A stretch of DNA of 64,000 bases from NCBI RefSeq assembly GCF_008831285.2, contig NC_045138.2, forward strand, positions 6,725,205 through 6,789,204, given 5' to 3'. Below are positions 13,201 to 23,351 of this stretch, piece by piece (position 1 is the first letter of the stretch; the number at the start of each line of letters is the position of its first letter). Both the position numbers and the translations under genes were made by a program. Source of the DNA: Nymphaea colorata. Its lineage: Eukaryota; Streptophyta; Magnoliopsida; Nymphaeales; Nymphaeaceae. A model generated the notes under the pieces. The model saw nothing but the letters and a program-made list of their open reading frames with translations. It was not told where the DNA came from and made no database searches.

Positions 13201-16200
13201 TATCTTTTGGAGCAACCCAATCTGGAGGAAATTCACTTCAGATCAGGTGATCACCCAACGAAGGGCATCCCTGAATACAAGGATTTATTATTGTGGTTAA
13301 GCAACATCCTTTCCAATTAATGGAATTATATGTAGATGAGTTCCCTAAAGGGTCACCTACCACAAAAATGTGCAGCTGAGGAATAGTAGCTGGGATGGTT
13401 CACAATGAAGAGAGTTAAGCATCACCATCTTCAAACATGTTCCAGTCGCCTGTAGTGAAAATTCCATTTGTGTGCCAGAGCACATAATCTATCTCTAAAT
13501 TGGTTCCCAGCAGTCTTGTGGAAATTTGAATACATCAGGTGGAACTACAAATTTCTAGCTCTTAACAGACAGTTGTTTATGTAGTTCATGATCTAAATAT
13601 GAGTTAAATCCATGCAGAATAAATAATGTGTCCAAGAATTATGTTGCAAATATAACATATCCTATTCTGCACATAACCAATGAGATATCATGATGGATCC
13701 AGGAGCTGGGTTTCTCAATCCTTTCCATGAAAGGAATCAGGCCACATGCATGAGAGAGAGAGAGAGAGATTCCATTTAAAAAGAACATGTAACATTAAAA
13801 AAAAGCCTATGTGGAAAATTTATTCAGTCAAGGAGAACATGTATAAGTGCACTGTCATATTGCATGTATGTATGAAGATGCATTATCTGTTTCTGCATCA
13901 AGTGTACGCATCTGCATGTGAAGAGAAGACTAACTATATTTCGTCCAAATGTGCACACAAAACCAGCGACTGACCTCACAGGCTTGCTTTGATTGTTTCT
14001 CAATGGATTTCGACCATTTCAAGCTCCTTCCTCCAACACTTAGCACTGCAGACTTGCGCAAGGAAAATCCATTGCCAGATCTTGTGTACAATGTGTCCCT
14101 TTTCCGGGAAAGTTGCAGTTTTCTACTGAAAGAATAGCAGCACCAAATAAAATATTAACCATAAATTACGTAACTTAGATGCTATGACATCAAAAGAACA
14201 AAATCACGTCACATGATGATGCAATTATCGACAAGGTTATACAGGCAACTATGCTTTTGAGGAAACAACAACACCCTGAAGACATGGAGACTTGAGTTCA
14301 AATTCTGCAGGTAGATTATCTGAATGTAGGATAACATAACAGCAATAGAGAAGCATGATACATGATGAACTAGAAATTTAAAGCAACTAAAGAAGAGTTT
14401 GCATGCCTGATTGTGGATAATGAGTTCTTGATTGCACCAGATAGCACGCTCCTTCCATAATAAGCAGTGTATGTCATCCTCTTCCAAGGTACAAGTGACG
14501 GAAGAACCCATTTTTTGTCAAAGGATATATATTCCCTAGGCCGTGAGTTAATTCCATTACGAGTCCATGTCTTTAATGTCATTAGAGGTATGTCAGTCTG
14601 AACATCTGAAACTGCATAAACAAGAAACCAATCAAGGTCTTGATACAAAAGTGAGCCATGAACCGGACATTCCAGACAGAGGCTTAACATATGATTGACC
14701 ATTCACTTAAACATTAAACAGAAAAGCCCAAGCCTTGCCTCGAACTAAAAACCATATCATAGTTCAGTATTTAAGTTTCAAGGCCATATTTCGATTGCAG
14801 TAAATAAACCATATCATTGTTACTCTCGAACTTCAAAGCTCTATTGCATTATCACATTTTTTAAAAATTGTAACAGATATTTGGAAAATTATTATTTTCA
14901 ACTTTTGTAGTCTTAATATTTTATTATACGGTTATGCTCTACTTTCTAAAATATATACTTGTCTATATCTCTTCAAATTATTTTGAAATAATAATCGTAG
15001 GACTTATCCATGTCAAAGTTTTTCTTATAGTGAGATTTTTAAGAAATCAATTTTTCTCTTACCTAGAAAATAATAATTATATCCTATTAACAGCAATGAA
15101 ATAAAAAATGTAGATATTTTTCTAACTTTTACAGAAAATATTTAAAGTAAGTCTAGGTTTTCTAAAGTCAATATTAATTTTCTGTACTTTTCAAAGGTAA
15201 AGACTACGACTTTGTAACATATACCAGAAGCCCTTATTTACCTATTATTGAAATTATTAGGCTCATCATGTAAAAGAATTTCAAAGAGTTGGTTTTTGTG
15301 GATTTCAAAAGTAAAATAAGACCAAACTCAAAACTATAGTCCATTTACTGCTACCTTTTTTTACACTTGGGCTTGCACTTGAACACAAAGCCAAAATTTT
15401 TGAGCCATCTTATAATTGTTTTGGACATAACTCATGCTGTCTCATACTCTCATTTAACTCCAGAACTGTAGATGTTATCTCCATAGAAGTGGTGGAGAGA
15501 AAGGAAATGAAGGACGTGTTTATCTAATTCTCATATTCAGTGATTTTTCTATAGTATCCGACCAAGATTCAACCAGCGATTGGTAGTTTTGCTGTCACCC
15601 ATGGTGGCATATTTAGTAATATTAATTCACCTCAGCCGGCGTGATTTGGAGACAAAATTGTGGAGTAAGGATGAACAGTAAAAACAATATACACCCACCT
15701 ATACTCACCCACCTGCACCACACATGTATATGCATGCTCTTGTGTGTCTTTGCAGTGGAAAATAATGATTTCCAAGAGATCGCTCCATAAAAATGAGAAT
15801 ATTGCCTCAAGGAAAGCAAAAAATGCCATCTGACGCATTTGTTCCCATTTTCCTAATTAACCATAAATCAATACTAAAAAAAGCATTTGAATAAGATCTT
15901 CATTCAAGCTGTGTCAAGCCATAACCATTCACACTGTACCATATATATAAGCATTTCTTTCATATTTCATTAGCTGTGATTATAATTAAGATATCTTCTA
16001 TAGCACAAAGAGAACTTTCAACTGAGAATTCAAGGTGAACAAAGATCATGAATTGCTTACCTCTGTTAGTCTTCCTCTTGGAAAAACTGTGACGTTTCTG
16101 AGAAAGCAATGTTAGAGAACCTTTTTCTTCTGAATTAGAAGCATCATCAGGAATAACTAAAGCCTGCATAGATTGTCCTTCTGATGCAGTAATATCCCGA

Positions 16201-19163
16201 ACAATTTGGTTCTTTTTTTTCTTGTAATAGAAATCATGTGAAACCGTGCCAGTTGGTGCCTGAGAATTCTCTTTCATTTTGGATGATGAGCTGTGACATG
16301 CAGGTTTGGCAGCTGCAATTAATTGATTTCTTTTTGTCTTGACATAGGTCATCTGTTTTGATTCTAGTGTTGCTTCTTTGGAATTAACGTTCACCTGGCC
16401 TTCAGAATTGGTGGCTGAAAAATGATTCTGAATATGTGAAATTTTCGCATAATTGGATTCATCATCACTGCTTTGTTTAATCAAGTCCAACACTACTGGT
16501 GAAGAAGAGATCCCCAGACCAGTTTCAGGAGGCAGGTCCAGCGACTCCAGGAAAGGAGAACTCTGTGGAGAGGTGACTGGTAATTTAGTAGCTTGAGTTA
16601 GAGGGGGAGTATCTGGCCTCTCGATAGGAGCTATTTTGCCCGCATTTTCATTTGCCAGTGAATTGACTGCCTTCATCTTGTTTTGGAACCCCACACTCGT
16701 ACTGGTGACAGCTTTATCCCCTCCATCAGCTGGTCCATTTGCCAATAGAGATTTTTCTGTCACTGGTGATTTATTTGAGGCGAGCCCCAACGATGGTGGT
16801 GGCACAGGGCTCCGGTCAACTGGTGTTGATTTTCTAACAAGTGTGTTCCCCTTGCGAACATAAGAACTCTTCGTACGTATATCCTGCTTAATCAGTGATT
16901 GTTTTCCCAAAGAAGTGCCATGCGAGAGAACCTGTTGTCCAGTGGATGTGGAATTTGAGGTATTATCAGTCCGACGCCAGGTCCTAGATCCAACCATACG
17001 AGCAGCAGTGGTTGTTTTGCTGCTTTTACTTAAAGGCGGTGATGGGAAAAAAGCTGGCTGTGACAAAGACGCAGGAACGTTGGTGCCTTGCAATTCTTTG
17101 TTCGTTGATGCTTTAACTGTCTTTGGCTTCGCTATTGGTTGGCTGGCAACTTTTGCTACAGATGGTAAAGCCGTAGCAGTTGGTTTAGATGGTGTTTCAC
17201 TAGCTGCTTGTGATGCAGATGGCATGTTAACATGCGGATTTTTGTGTTCGGTCCGCACGTTTCTACGGGTACCAGTGCCTTCAGTCCCAACATGCGGAAC
17301 CTTCGGAAAACCATCCGAAGGAGCAGTACCGGCTACTAAAGCACTACCATTGTTGGTCCTTAATTTCTTCTCTGGACGAGGGGCATAGTCTGGTTCAGAC
17401 TTATCTGCAGAGCCACTCGAAAATGTTTCTGAATTCAAAGTATGTATACAAGAAGCCACATAAGGTGTTTCTGATATGTTATTTTCAGATGTCACGGATA
17501 CCAAATGATTCTCGCAAGAGTTATGCAAAGATCGCATTGATCCCTCTGACATCTGTACTAATTCACCAGGATCTGTTCTAGTCAGAGTATTACAAGCATC
17601 ACTGCTCACGAGTTCAGATGGTGGATTTCCCTCCAGAGTTGAAGCCTTGGCATCTTTGGACGATGGCTGCAATTCAACTGTACCATCAAATTCTTTTTCA
17701 CTTGACTGGCCTATTATACCATCACACTGCGTCAAGCCAGAATTAAGAGGATTATCATCAGAACAACCCAAAGAATTCGAATCAGCATTCTTAGCAATTT
17801 CTCCACTCTCTGGACACAACTCATGCCCATCCGAGGTGCAACCACCTGCCTTTCCAGAATCTCCGGCCAACAGCTTCACATTTTCATCAGATCCGCTAGC
17901 AGCACTTCTATCGTTACCGGAGTCCAGTTCGGGCCCCTTAACAATCCCGGATTGCTCACTAACTGACGTAGTACACCTTGAGGAATTACCTTCATCCTTG
18001 CTAGGATTCATCACCGCTGCAGGTCGATCACTTGATGGCACTGGGCCTGCATTTTTCTTCTGCGCATTGGCGACTGGGGCACCTGATATAGGGCGAGCGG
18101 CCACTGGCTTCAGTTTCCTCACCTTCTTCTTGATGATGATCTTCTTCTTCTTTGGAGCGACGGTCTTGCTTGAATCAGCAGTCTGAGCTTGCGGCGCCAC
18201 CACAATCTCTTTGGCCACCAAAGCGTTCGATTTAAATGAAACATCAAGATCAACAGTGTTTCCAGCGGCCGAAGTTTCGGCTCCCGACCTATCATCCTCC
18301 CTCGCCTGAGAAGGTGATGCTGCAACAGACCCCTTTCGAGACTCTTGATCAAAATTGATTCTTTTCCCATTGCCAGTTCCAGTCTTCATCTTCTTCTTCG
18401 CGTTTGGAACCGATATCTTGTGGTTATACGAGTTCCCTCCTGAAACGAGCTTCTTCCCTTTACCAGCAGATCGATTCGATGGATGCCTCCCAATGTCATC
18501 CCTGTAACCTTTTTGATACCCGTGAATCCCCGGAGATTTCACCGGAACACCATGCGAATCGGATGAACTCACCCTAAAATACCTAACCCCATCTCCATCG
18601 ATGAACTCATCGACGACCCGGCTTCTCTTGCCCCTCGGAGTCCCATCCTCCATCCTAACCCTAGGTGGACCAAGCCGAGACTCAACCGGCAGCCGCTCCC
18701 TCCCGACGCCCTGCCGCTCAAAAAAGGGGTCCGCCAGCGGCGCCGGAGCCGGCTGTTCCCAACTTCGGGGATCCTCTCTCAATATACCCCCAACCTTTGG
18801 GGAACCGAGGGGATTAAAATCCCTAAAATCAGGATGCGCCTCGCGGCGGAGAAGGAGGCGATCAAGGGCCAGGTCACCGTTCGTGCGGAAATCCAACAGC
18901 GGCGGGGGCGGCGGTGGGTGGTGGTATTGCTGCTGAGGCATCCCCATTCGGGGATCTTGGGGAAGGTGCGGCGGGATGTAGACGCGGGGAGACGACGCCT
19001 CCAATCCGGCTGGGGCGCCGCCGCCGCCGACGTTGGGGAGGTCGAAATCTGGGCGGAGGAAAAGATGGTGGTGGTGATGTTGCTTGTGGGGATTGTTATG
19101 GTGCGGAACAGCGTACCTGGCATCCGGAACGAAGTGCGGAAGATGGTGGCGGCCGTCCTCCAT
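4219..19163 (-). CDS. Five-finger CCCH zinc-finger protein, ZC3H3 / Arabidopsis C3H7-SOP1 type
   Basis: Ten exons read in order on the minus strand: 19163-16061, 14611-14407, 14125-13975, 10829-10709, 10502-10428, 7566-7476, 6912-6642, 6559-6517, 6243-6140, 4662-4219. All phases agree and the sum is 4608 nt (1535 residues plus TGA). The first 1030 or so residues are disordered: His/Pro/Gln-rich at the start, a basic run (KKKKIIIKKKVRKLK), then Ser/Thr-rich. The conserved core reads LVPWKRMTY, RKRDTLYTRS, FSLRKSAVLSVGG, SVRYKMDSSKRTL. Fingers: C1293-C1302-C1309-H1313; C1321-C1329-C1334-H1338; C1348-C1356-C1361-H1365; C1375-C1383-C1389-H1393; C1397-C1406-C1412-H1416. ZC3H3-type proteins act in nuclear mRNA 3' processing and export; Arabidopsis SOP1 is a nuclear exosome cofactor (both recalled). 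I start at 19163 (MEDGRHHLPHF); an in-frame Met at 19232 would add 23 Phe/Ser-rich residues. Confidence 0.9.
8427..8443. repeat. (TA)n microsatellite in CCCH intron 5
   Basis: Short TA run just after a GT-rich patch (8416-8426). Confidence 0.85.
8792..9648. mobile_element. Non-autonomous hAT-like element with AGGGATG ends
   Basis: The left end reads AAGGGATGCGAATGGATC. The right end, reverse-complemented, reads TAGGGATGTTGATGGATC, an imperfect inverted terminal repeat of the AGGGATG type seen in plant hAT elements. The body is rich in AAATCCAAATC-like repeats and encodes nothing convincing. It lies in CCCH intron 5 and is itself interrupted by a smaller element near 9170-9330. The flanking 8-mers AGTCTAGC and AGTCCATG agree at only 5 of 8 positions, so the target duplication is eroded. 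Confidence 0.6.
9172..9328. mobile_element. Nested MITE with long terminal inverted repeats
   Basis: The left end CCATCCCTTTTATAAC is mirrored by the right end, whose reverse complement reads CCATCATCCCCTTTTATAAC; the match continues through a TTTTTCAAGGC / TTTTTAAGGC tract, about 30 bp in all. The total length near 160 bp suits a MITE. It sits inside the hAT-like element above and is therefore younger. I cannot assign a superfamily. Confidence 0.6.
9760..10035. repeat. Fragment of an A/T-rich dispersed repeat family
   Basis: TTTAAACAGCAAGGTTTTTC followed by TCGGATATAAT and long A/T-rich tracts resembles the ends of the copies at 32870-33205, 34020-34378 and 61075-61410, which share TCTCGGGTATAAT-like or TTATACCCGAGAAAAA-like termini. 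This copy is strongly degraded. Confidence 0.4.
10918..11738. mobile_element. Non-autonomous DNA element rich in GAGTCAA motifs (CCCH intron 3)
   Basis: The left end ATGTTTCAAAAG and the right end (reverse complement AGTGTTTAAAAA) form an imperfect inverted repeat. Near both ends lie clusters of GACTC / GAGTC words (10945-11000 and 11545-11725), such as CCGAGTCAAACCAAGTCAC-like runs, while the middle is A/T-rich. The same GAGTCAACTCG-type words recur at 23780-24000 (ndhM intron) and 61650-61880. This pattern of subterminal repeats is typical of non-autonomous DNA transposons. No coding capacity is seen. Confidence 0.5.
13752..13770. repeat. (GA)n microsatellite in CCCH intron 3
   Basis: A nine-unit GA run in the long intron; part of a spurious small open frame. 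Confidence 0.8.
14405..14406 (-). other. Non-canonical GC splice donor of CCCH intron 2
   Basis: The exon ending at 14407 reads AATCAG|GCATGC on the minus strand, so the intron 14126-14406 begins with GC. The usual acceptor TTTCAG precedes 14125. The junction codon AG|T encodes Ser and restores the conserved run STISRKLQLSRKRD, which fixes the site; no GT nearby keeps the frame. Confidence 0.85.
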
Positions 19164-20030
19164 GCCTGGAGAAGAGGAAGAAGATAGCGAAGCAAGAAAG
19201 GAAAAGAAAAAAAAAATCTTTAACTTCTGCAATCTTCCTTCAGGGTTCCATTTCTACTTTTGGGTGCTCTTCTTTTCGGCCGAATTCAATTTCTCCTTTT
19301 TTTAAGGAAGGAATTTGCAGATCGGCATGAATCAATGGCTTCCTCTGATTCAATAGCAGCCACGGATCCGCACGACTCTGCATAAATTCGCCCTTGAACT
19401 TTGCAGCCTTATCTTTGAGAACTTCAACCGTCGAAAAGTATTATAAAAGACCTCAATCGTTTCCACACGCTTGATTTCACCAGTATGGTTTCCGCATTTG
19501 TGTTTAATGAGGTTGAAATAACAAGAATTTACTTCGAGATCGTCAAGTTGCAACAACCATAGATAATTTACAGCATTTCCACTAAATTTACAGTCACCAT
19601 GATACTGATTTCATGGGGAATTCAACTGAGCCATTTATGTTGAAAAGAATTTGGTTAGATGGTTGAAAAAACTTCCGTTGAACACATTTTTATACAATAT
19701 AAGAACAATGAAATCAAAATCAGTGGGTTACTTATATAGTCGGATGGTTATTTTTATTTTGTGTGTTCATAAATAGCAAACACAAAGCCATCCAGCAACA
19801 GTCTAGTATGACTTGTTAACTCATAAATTACTAGAAAACAAAAAGATACAACTACATCTAATAATGGATAGGTTTGTCATGGCTCAAACGTCTATGTGGC
19901 GTAGATTCACCTTACCATCAAAAGGACCGTGCCGCCTTGTCTTTTCTCCCAATAGACACTTCTAATTTTGGATCCACTTGAAAAAAAAAAAAAAAAAACT
20001 CTCAAGATGATACCTTCATGTACTTCAAAT
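19164..20030. promoter_or_regulatory. Upstream region of the CCCH gene
   Basis: The first 170 bp upstream of the start are C/T-rich on the coding strand (TTTCTTTTCCTTTCTTGC-like), as in many plant 5' leaders. No clear TATA box is seen. A run of 18 A at 19981-19998 may be a retroposon tail. No other gene is evident. Confidence 0.35.
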
Positions 20031-20032
20031 TG

Positions 20033-20185
20033 GTAGAGCCAAGAATTTTTTTTCTTTGGAAGGGAGGGGGACTGTAATTTTCAAAACTTTTATTAGGGAC
20101 AATTTAAATTTTTGAAAATTATAAGCAGTGTTGTTAATTTTTGGAAAATGACAAGGTGAAAAACGTAGCAGCCCCCTAGCTCAGC
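20033..20185. repeat. Degraded copy of the GGCGGAGCCA MITE family
   Basis: TAGAGCCAAGAATTTTTTTT, then ACTTTTATTAGGGACAATTTAAATTTTTG, resembles the internal part of the MITE copies at 36135-36324 and 39093-39284. The ends are poorly preserved. Confidence 0.35.
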
Positions 20186-20311
20186 CCTTAACTAAGAATG
20201 CAAACCAAGTTAATGATATATAATTGTGTCAAAATAATTGCTACCCTTGAAGCAAAATTCTCTTAACCATGTTACATGGACTTCTTAAACTGCGCACTGC
20301 CCCCAAATGAA

Positions 20312-20550
20312 ATTTTAATATTTTAATTTGTGTATACCTTTCTTGAAAGGTGATTTTGGCTTTTGTTATAATTTTCATAAAACAACAATAGGTGCTCCAA
20401 TCATTTACTATACTTCTCTAAAGTTGATGTTGAATATTTTAATTTGGTATATAAAATTTTCACAAGTAACTTTAGCATTTCTTAAAAATTTTGATAAGAC
20501 AAAAATAGGTGCTCCGATCAATTACTATGTATCTACATTCTCTGAAGTCA
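20312..20550. repeat. Two-unit tandem duplication, about 120 bp each
   Basis: Unit 1 (about 20312-20430) and unit 2 (about 20431-20550) share TATTTTAATTTG near the start, then AATTTTCATAAAACAACAATAG / AATTTTGATAAGACAAAAATAG-like tracts, AGGTGCTCCAATCA / AGGTGCTCCGATCA, TTACTAT and CTCTAAAGT / CTCTGAAGT. A small open frame runs through both (GAPIIYY and GAPINYY), but nothing suggests it is a gene. Confidence 0.6.
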
Positions 20551-20827
20551 ATAAAGTTATCTCCATTATCAGTCCATGATAAAATTTATTATTACTTCAA
20601 ATCCAAGCTTGAGATTTTCCCACAAAGTTCAGTTCAATTATAAGTGAACTGAAAATAGATTATGAAGATGATCTTGACGGAAAATTGCCCAATTTTCTCA
20701 CTCAACTTTCCTCCTGCTTCGTAATGGTAAGAGAAAAAGTGTAGGAAAGTTTTTTTTTTCTTTTTTGTTTCGTATGTATGGAGGCTTGATGTGGAAATGG
20801 TCAGTCACGTATGGGAAGGTGTGGTCA

Positions 20828-20900
20828 ACTGCCCACACCAGCCCCACAAAAGCTCTTTATCTTGCATATAGGTGGCTGGTGTGGGCAAGTGCCCCCAAAA
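20828..20900. repeat. Inverted repeat able to form a stem-loop
   Basis: TGCCCACACCAGCC (left arm) and GGCTGGTGTGGGCA (right arm) are perfect reverse complements separated by about 30 bp. A similar but degraded arrangement lies near 36980-37025 (GGCTGGT ... GTGGGCCACTGCCCACAC). It is probably the end of a foldback-type element, or a transcribed hairpin. Confidence 0.6.
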
Positions 20901-20954
20901 AAGTCACTATTTTCATATTGGTGTTCTAAAAGATTTGCTCATTCGTATGTACTG

Positions 20955-21005
20955 GTGTCAGAGACATCTGATAAGATGGAAACAGTGTAGAGAAGATTAG
21001 CATGG
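20955..21005 (+). pseudogene. U6 snRNA-derived fragment (5' half, retropseudogene)
   Basis: GACATCTGATAAGATGGAAA matches the start of plant U6 (GACATCCGATAAAATTGGAA) with a few changes. It is followed at 20989-21005 by the 17-base U6 core AGAGAAGATTAGCATGG, unchanged. After CATGG the resemblance stops: U6 would go on with CCCCTGCGCAAGGATGAC, here it reads CAAAAGTTGCTAG. No upstream sequence element of the plant U-snRNA type and no correctly placed TATA is seen, so it is very unlikely to be expressed. Partial U6 copies usually arise through LINE-type template switching. Confidence 0.75.
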
Positions 21006-21479
21006 CAAAAGTTGCTAGAGACTTAGCTTTTAATTATGTAGAATTTGATGTTTGTGATACATCAAATTGGAAAGTAGTGGATGAATTATCTAAACACAAC
21101 AGTAATAGAAGTAAAAATCGTTGCTAATATAATGTGATATTTTTCCTTCTTCTCTTCGGTTACAAAGACTTTTTATGTCACTTAAAGATGAAGATTACAT
21201 AAGATTTGCTTCATATATTTTCAATGTTAGATTGGGACTGACAAGTTTTGGCTTCAGTTATTTTGATAAAGTAATTACAACTCACAACACAACACTAATT
21301 TCATTAACTTTGCACAAGTTGCTTCTCTGGGTATGCATGAAGCAATTGCATGATTTTTTTTAACTTTTAGGCAAATCTTGGACAAGATATTGATGTGTTG
21401 AAAAATTATGGATGCATTTCAATTATATGTAGTATCAATAAGAAACTTTAGTAATTTTCCTATATATTCAAATTTATTA

Positions 21480-21712
21480 GGAGGCGGCGTTTGCTTTCGT
21501 CGTCAGACCTAAGATTCAAGGTGATTTGAGATCATTGAGGATCTTAAACCCGAGGATTTGAGGTTAGAACCTCAATCCATTCAACTTCAGATCTGAGATT
21601 TTGGCACATATTATGGATCTCAAATCTTTGCTTTTATTACGTGGCCCTATAATGAGGCGAGTTCAAATCAGCCTCTGATCTGATCTGAGATCCGAACCTA
21701 TCAAACAAACCC
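21480..21712. mobile_element. Tourist-like (PIF/Harbinger) MITE with TTA duplication
   Basis: A TTA lies directly outside each end (21477-21479 and 21713-21715). The left end GGAGGCGGCGTTTG pairs loosely with the reverse complement of the right end, GGGTTTGTTTGATAGG. The body is rich in GATCTGAGATC-like words, as in the copies at 36727-36949 and near 56545-56658. Length and three-base duplication fit non-autonomous PIF/Harbinger elements. Confidence 0.6.
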
Positions 21713-22220
21713 TTATTGTCACAAATTTTTTATCGTCCACATGCACGCTATGTTTTCCATTTACACAGCATCCTCAACTAACTATATTTAAATTCCATAA
21801 TAATGATTATAAGTGTTATTAAAGTTGGCCTGACTCGGACGATTCAAATTGAACGGGTGGTAAACCGATTCACTTTTGAGACTCAATTCAAGAGTATCAA
21901 CGTGTCAGTTTTTCAATATTACTCAACTATTTTAAAAAAATATATATTTTAAATTGTTTGCTAATATATTTTCTTTTATTTTTAAGAAATGTTTTTCATT
22001 GTTATTTTTCCTAATTCCCGTCCAATTCAGCTGAATCGGGTCGACTCATGAACCAATTTTGACTAACATTGGTAATTGCAAGCATGATCAATGTCTTTTT
22101 GGATCAGGGCAATCTGCCCGTCCCAAATGTTTCAAAAATTTTAACGTATATGTCAAAACGTGAAAATTTTATTTTGACCCCCATAAAATTAAAAAAATAT
22201 ATTGGCCCCTATGACTATAG

Positions 22221-22575
22221 GTCTCTCAATAGTTTCGGTAAGCCTGGGCTTCGAGCCGGGCCATAGCTCGGCCATGCAGCCCAAACCTGACTCGGCACTT
22301 GAAACCTGAGCTTGGATTAAAATAAAAAATATATTTTTAAATATAAAGTAATACATAAATATAATTAATCGTAAGACACATACCATTATAAAAATAAAAT
22401 AATAAAAAAATATTAAAAAAAAAACATATAGAACCGAATCCGGCCCTATCGGGACGAGCTGTTATCTATCGGGACGAGCTGTTATCAGGGCAACCCGAGT
22501 TGGGTCGTCCCGATAATGGGCCGGCCCGGTATGTTTTTTTTTTTTTTTGGGTCCACTGCTCGGCCCTAGTTCGGG
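22221..22575. repeat. hAT-like terminal-repeat fragment rich in GGGCC / CGAGCC words
   Basis: Starts TTTCGGTAAGCCTGGGCTTCG and ends GGGCCGGCCCGGTATG, with an A/T-rich centre. It resembles 54060-54310 and 55000-55315 in layout and wording. It contains the tandem duplication at 22447-22488. Confidence 0.4.
22447..22488. repeat. Perfect 21-bp tandem duplication
   Basis: The 20-base word TATCGGGACGAGCTGTTATC occurs twice in a row with no substitution, which implies a recent slip or duplication inside an old repeat. Confidence 0.85.
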
Positions 22576-22835
22576 CAAAAATCGTAGCTCCGCCTCTGCA
22601 TTGAGTCAAGTAGGCATCATACTAAATCCAATTTTTTTAGTTATGAGCCAAAGGAAAAAGGGGGTAATTAACTGACACCAAGCTAATTAACGAAGGAAGA
22701 CATATAACTGAAAATTAATGAACAAGGTTTAGAATATATTTGCATTGATGGAAGAAGCATTAGTATGAATTCATAATAATCAATAGATAAAAAAAGTAAA
22801 ATAATATTTACAGAATAGAATGAAATGGAAGTTTG

Positions 22836-23316
22836 CTAAGTAGCGGGAGAGAGGGGATCGTTGAAGATGACGCGGGGTTTGCCCATGCTGAAGTTGAGGA
22901 CTCGGGCGTTCATGTTGTATTTGATCTCCCCATCGTACAGCATCTTCCTGATGTAGTGCTCGACGTCCGATCCGATCAACCGAAGTGTGTACTCGTCCAA
23001 CGGAGCACCCTGCGCCCAAGTTTATACGCTAACATTAATTAACTTGCTTCTGTTTATTTGGATGCATTATATAATGAAAATAATCAAACACGCACACTTC
23101 CTTTCTCTCTTTCTTGGTTTTTAAATGTATTTTTATTTTATTTTCATTTTTTTTTGTATATATTCATTTCTCCATGCAATTGGGAGGGGATAGAAGTGCC
23201 GGCTATGAACTGTCGTTGTATCGTAAACTATCACCAATGCTCGTGTAACAACTGTTTTTTAGTTTAATTTTTAACTATTTAATAAAACCCAATACACAAC
23301 AGCATACAACTCATTC

Positions 23317-23351
<35 letters not shown>

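Noticed and set aside
16915-18936. Several plus-strand open frames of 100-180 codons opposite CCCH exon 1
   Set aside because: They are antisense shadows of a long low-complexity exon; the minus-strand frame is continuous with well-supported downstream exons.
23002-23019. Minus-strand frame starting MGAGCSVGRV at 23019
   Set aside because: Wrong frame; the ndhM exon begins at 23009 in the frame reading GAPLDEYTLRL.
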